64,000 bases of DNA from positions 2,914,001 through 2,978,000 of the forward strand of contig NZ_JAKRKC020000002.1 of assembly GCF_022664455.2 (NCBI RefSeq). Reading direction: 5' to 3'. Positions 63,148 to 64,000 of the stretch are shown here, one piece after another (position 1 is the stretch's first letter; each line of letters starts with the position of its first letter). This stretch comes from Actinomadura luzonensis. GTDB taxonomy: Bacteria; Actinomycetota; Actinomycetes; Streptosporangiales; Streptosporangiaceae. The notes beneath the pieces were generated by a model. It was not told the DNA's origin and did no database searches. It saw nothing but the letters and a program-made list of their open reading frames with translations. The translations under genes and the position numbers were made by a program.

Positions 63148-64000
63148 GTGAGCACGATGGACTTCCTGCGGCCCACGACGTGGGCGGAGGCGCTGGCCGC
63201 CAAGGCGGACCGGCCGGAGGCGGTGCCCCTCCAGGGCGGTACCGACGTCATGGTGGAGATCAACTTCGCCGTGCGCAGGCCGCCGGCGCTGCTGGACCTG
63301 ACGCGGGTGGCCGAGCTGCGCGCGTGGTCGGTCGCGGACGGCGTGTGCCGGATCGGGGCCGGGGTGCCGTACCGGGTGGTCGTCGAGGAGCTGGGCGCTC
63401 TCGCGCCGGGGCTGGCGCAGGCCGCCAGGACCGTCGGCTCGCCGCAGATCCGCAACCGCGGCACGGTCGGCGGCAACCTCGGCGCGGCCTCGCCCGCCGG
63501 TGACAGCCACCCGCCGCTGCTGGCCGCCGAGGCGGTGGTCGAGGCCGAGTCGCGCGACGGCGGCGTGCGGCTGATCCCGGCCGCCGGGTTCTACCGCGGC
63601 GTCAAGCGCAGCGCCCTGCGGCCGGACGAGCTGATCAGGGCCGTACGGGTGCCGGTCGCGGCAGGGCCGCAGTACTTCTCCAAGGTCGGCACCCGCAACG
63701 CCATGGTGATCGCGGTGTGCTCGTTCGCGATCGCGCTGGACCCCGCGCGGCAGCGGATCGGCACCGGCATCGGCTCGGCCGCCCCCACCCCGCGCCGCGC
63801 CGAGGCGGCCGAGGAGCTGCTGGCCCGCGAGCTCGACTGGGACGCGGCCGCGCCGGACGCGTCGCTGGTCAAGCGGTTCGGCCGGCTGTGCGCCGAGGCC
63901 GCCGCGCCCATCGACGACGTGCGCGGCACCGCCGCCTACCGGCTGCACGCCGTCGAGATCATGGCCCGCCGGACGCTGACCTGGGCCTGGAGCGACCACA
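63148..64000 (+). CDS. Xanthine dehydrogenase FAD-binding subunit (3' end outside window)
   Basis: This incomplete gene encodes the medium, FAD-binding subunit of a molybdenum hydroxylase. It has MDFLRPTTWAEALAAK, the FAD loop PLQGGTDVMVEINFA, QIRNRGTVGGNLGAASPAGDSHPPLLA and the CO-dehydrogenase-flavoprotein C-terminal domain starting near residue 175 (QYFSKVGTRNAM). It works with iron-sulfur and molybdopterin subunits expected beyond the window to feed urate into the uricase pathway. GTG 63148 and ATG 63157 are both possible; the sequence GTGAGCACGA is duplicated exactly at this junction. Confidence 0.9.
   Translation, partial: MSTMDFLRPTTWAEALAAKADRPEAVPLQGGTDVMVEINFAVRRPPALLDLTRVAELRAWSVADGVCRIGAGVPYRVVVEELGALAPGLAQAARTVGSPQIRNRGTVGGNLGAASPAGDSHPPLLAAEAVVEAESRDGGVRLIPAAGFYRGVKRSALRPDELIRAVRVPVAAGPQYFSKVGTRNAMVIAVCSFAIALDPARQRIGTGIGSAAPTPRRAEAAEELLARELDWDAAAPDASLVKRFGRLCAEAAAPIDDVRGTAAYRLHAVEIMARRTLTWAWSDH

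Noticed and set aside
62266..63999. Long minus-strand frame opposite uricase and xanthine dehydrogenase
   Set aside because: It is antisense to enzymes with intact active-site motifs; no motif was found in the minus-strand reading.
1..64000. tRNA, rRNA, prophage, insertion sequence or integrase genes
   Set aside because: Looked for cloverleaf-like segments, transposase and integrase motifs, and terminal repeats while reading; found none. A tRNAscan or covariance search would be the decisive check.

Overview
The window is a very G+C-rich chromosomal segment. Third codon positions are almost all G or C, and many starts are GTG. It comes from an actinomycete. The gene set fits a filamentous actinobacterium of the Streptosporangiaceae/Streptomycetaceae kind: a PimB-type mannosyltransferase, a FadD15-like ligase, NlpC/P60 hydrolases, a DasR-type operator, a ydaO riboswitch, and many promoters placed directly on the start codon. 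The genus cannot be fixed from the sequence alone. I see no phage, insertion sequence, tRNA, rRNA or CRISPR array. This is core and shell chromosome with local repeat expansions.

Layout. 1-5.5 kb: two ABC ATPases, a run of three overlapping membrane/PH-domain genes (one frameshifted) and a divergent DesK/LuxR-type two-component pair. 5.5-28 kb: an envelope and lipid block. It holds a phosphotransferase, a NYN-domain protein, two NlpC/P60 hydrolases (the second behind a CRP-like site and a c-di-AMP riboswitch), two metallopeptidases, a PimB-like mannosyltransferase, a sugar ABC uptake operon, a long-chain acyl-CoA ligase, a phosphoesterase, SRPBCC and ArsA-like proteins, a ROK glucokinase, an EEP nuclease/phosphatase, an alpha/beta hydrolase and a PlsC acyltransferase. 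The order NlpC/P60 - PimB - FadD - SRPBCC - ArsA - PlsC resembles the Rv2190c-Rv2182c region of Mycobacterium tuberculosis as I remember it. 28-34 kb: small regulators (MarR, LysR, Crp/Fnr), DoxX, an MFS pump, homocysteine methyltransferase, and two repeat-rich intergenic stretches. 34-38.5 kb: a MerR regulator coupled to a VIT/vWA protein, divergent from dps. 38.5-48.5 kb: a DUF2064 glycosyltransferase-like protein, a methyltransferase, a PhoX-like protein, a TetR/MMPL pair, a MarR-GNAT fusion, a lactonase, and glycerol kinase divergent from a PPi-type phosphofructokinase across a DasR-like operator. 48.5-54 kb: two MHYT sensors, a second two-component pair, ThiI and a YiaA-like protein. 54-60 kb: DAHP synthase behind an aromatic-peptide attenuator, a sulfite-oxidase-like molybdoenzyme, and a LytS/LytTR pair with a carboxylate symporter. 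60-64 kb: endonuclease IV divergent from a purine-degradation operon (OHCU decarboxylase, HIU hydrolase, uricase, xanthine dehydrogenase FAD subunit, cut by the window end).

Regulation is the most informative layer. I read a c-di-AMP riboswitch joined to a CRP-like palindrome and a probable CTG start; a transcription attenuator whose leader peptide carries Phe, Trp and Tyr; a DasR-like operator; operators for MarR and MerR; and about a dozen genes whose start codon lies 6-9 nt after a TAnnnT hexamer, the arrangement expected for leaderless mRNAs. The least understood module is the MerR plus VIT/vWA pair. Functions are assigned from motifs and remembered family features only; no database search was run.
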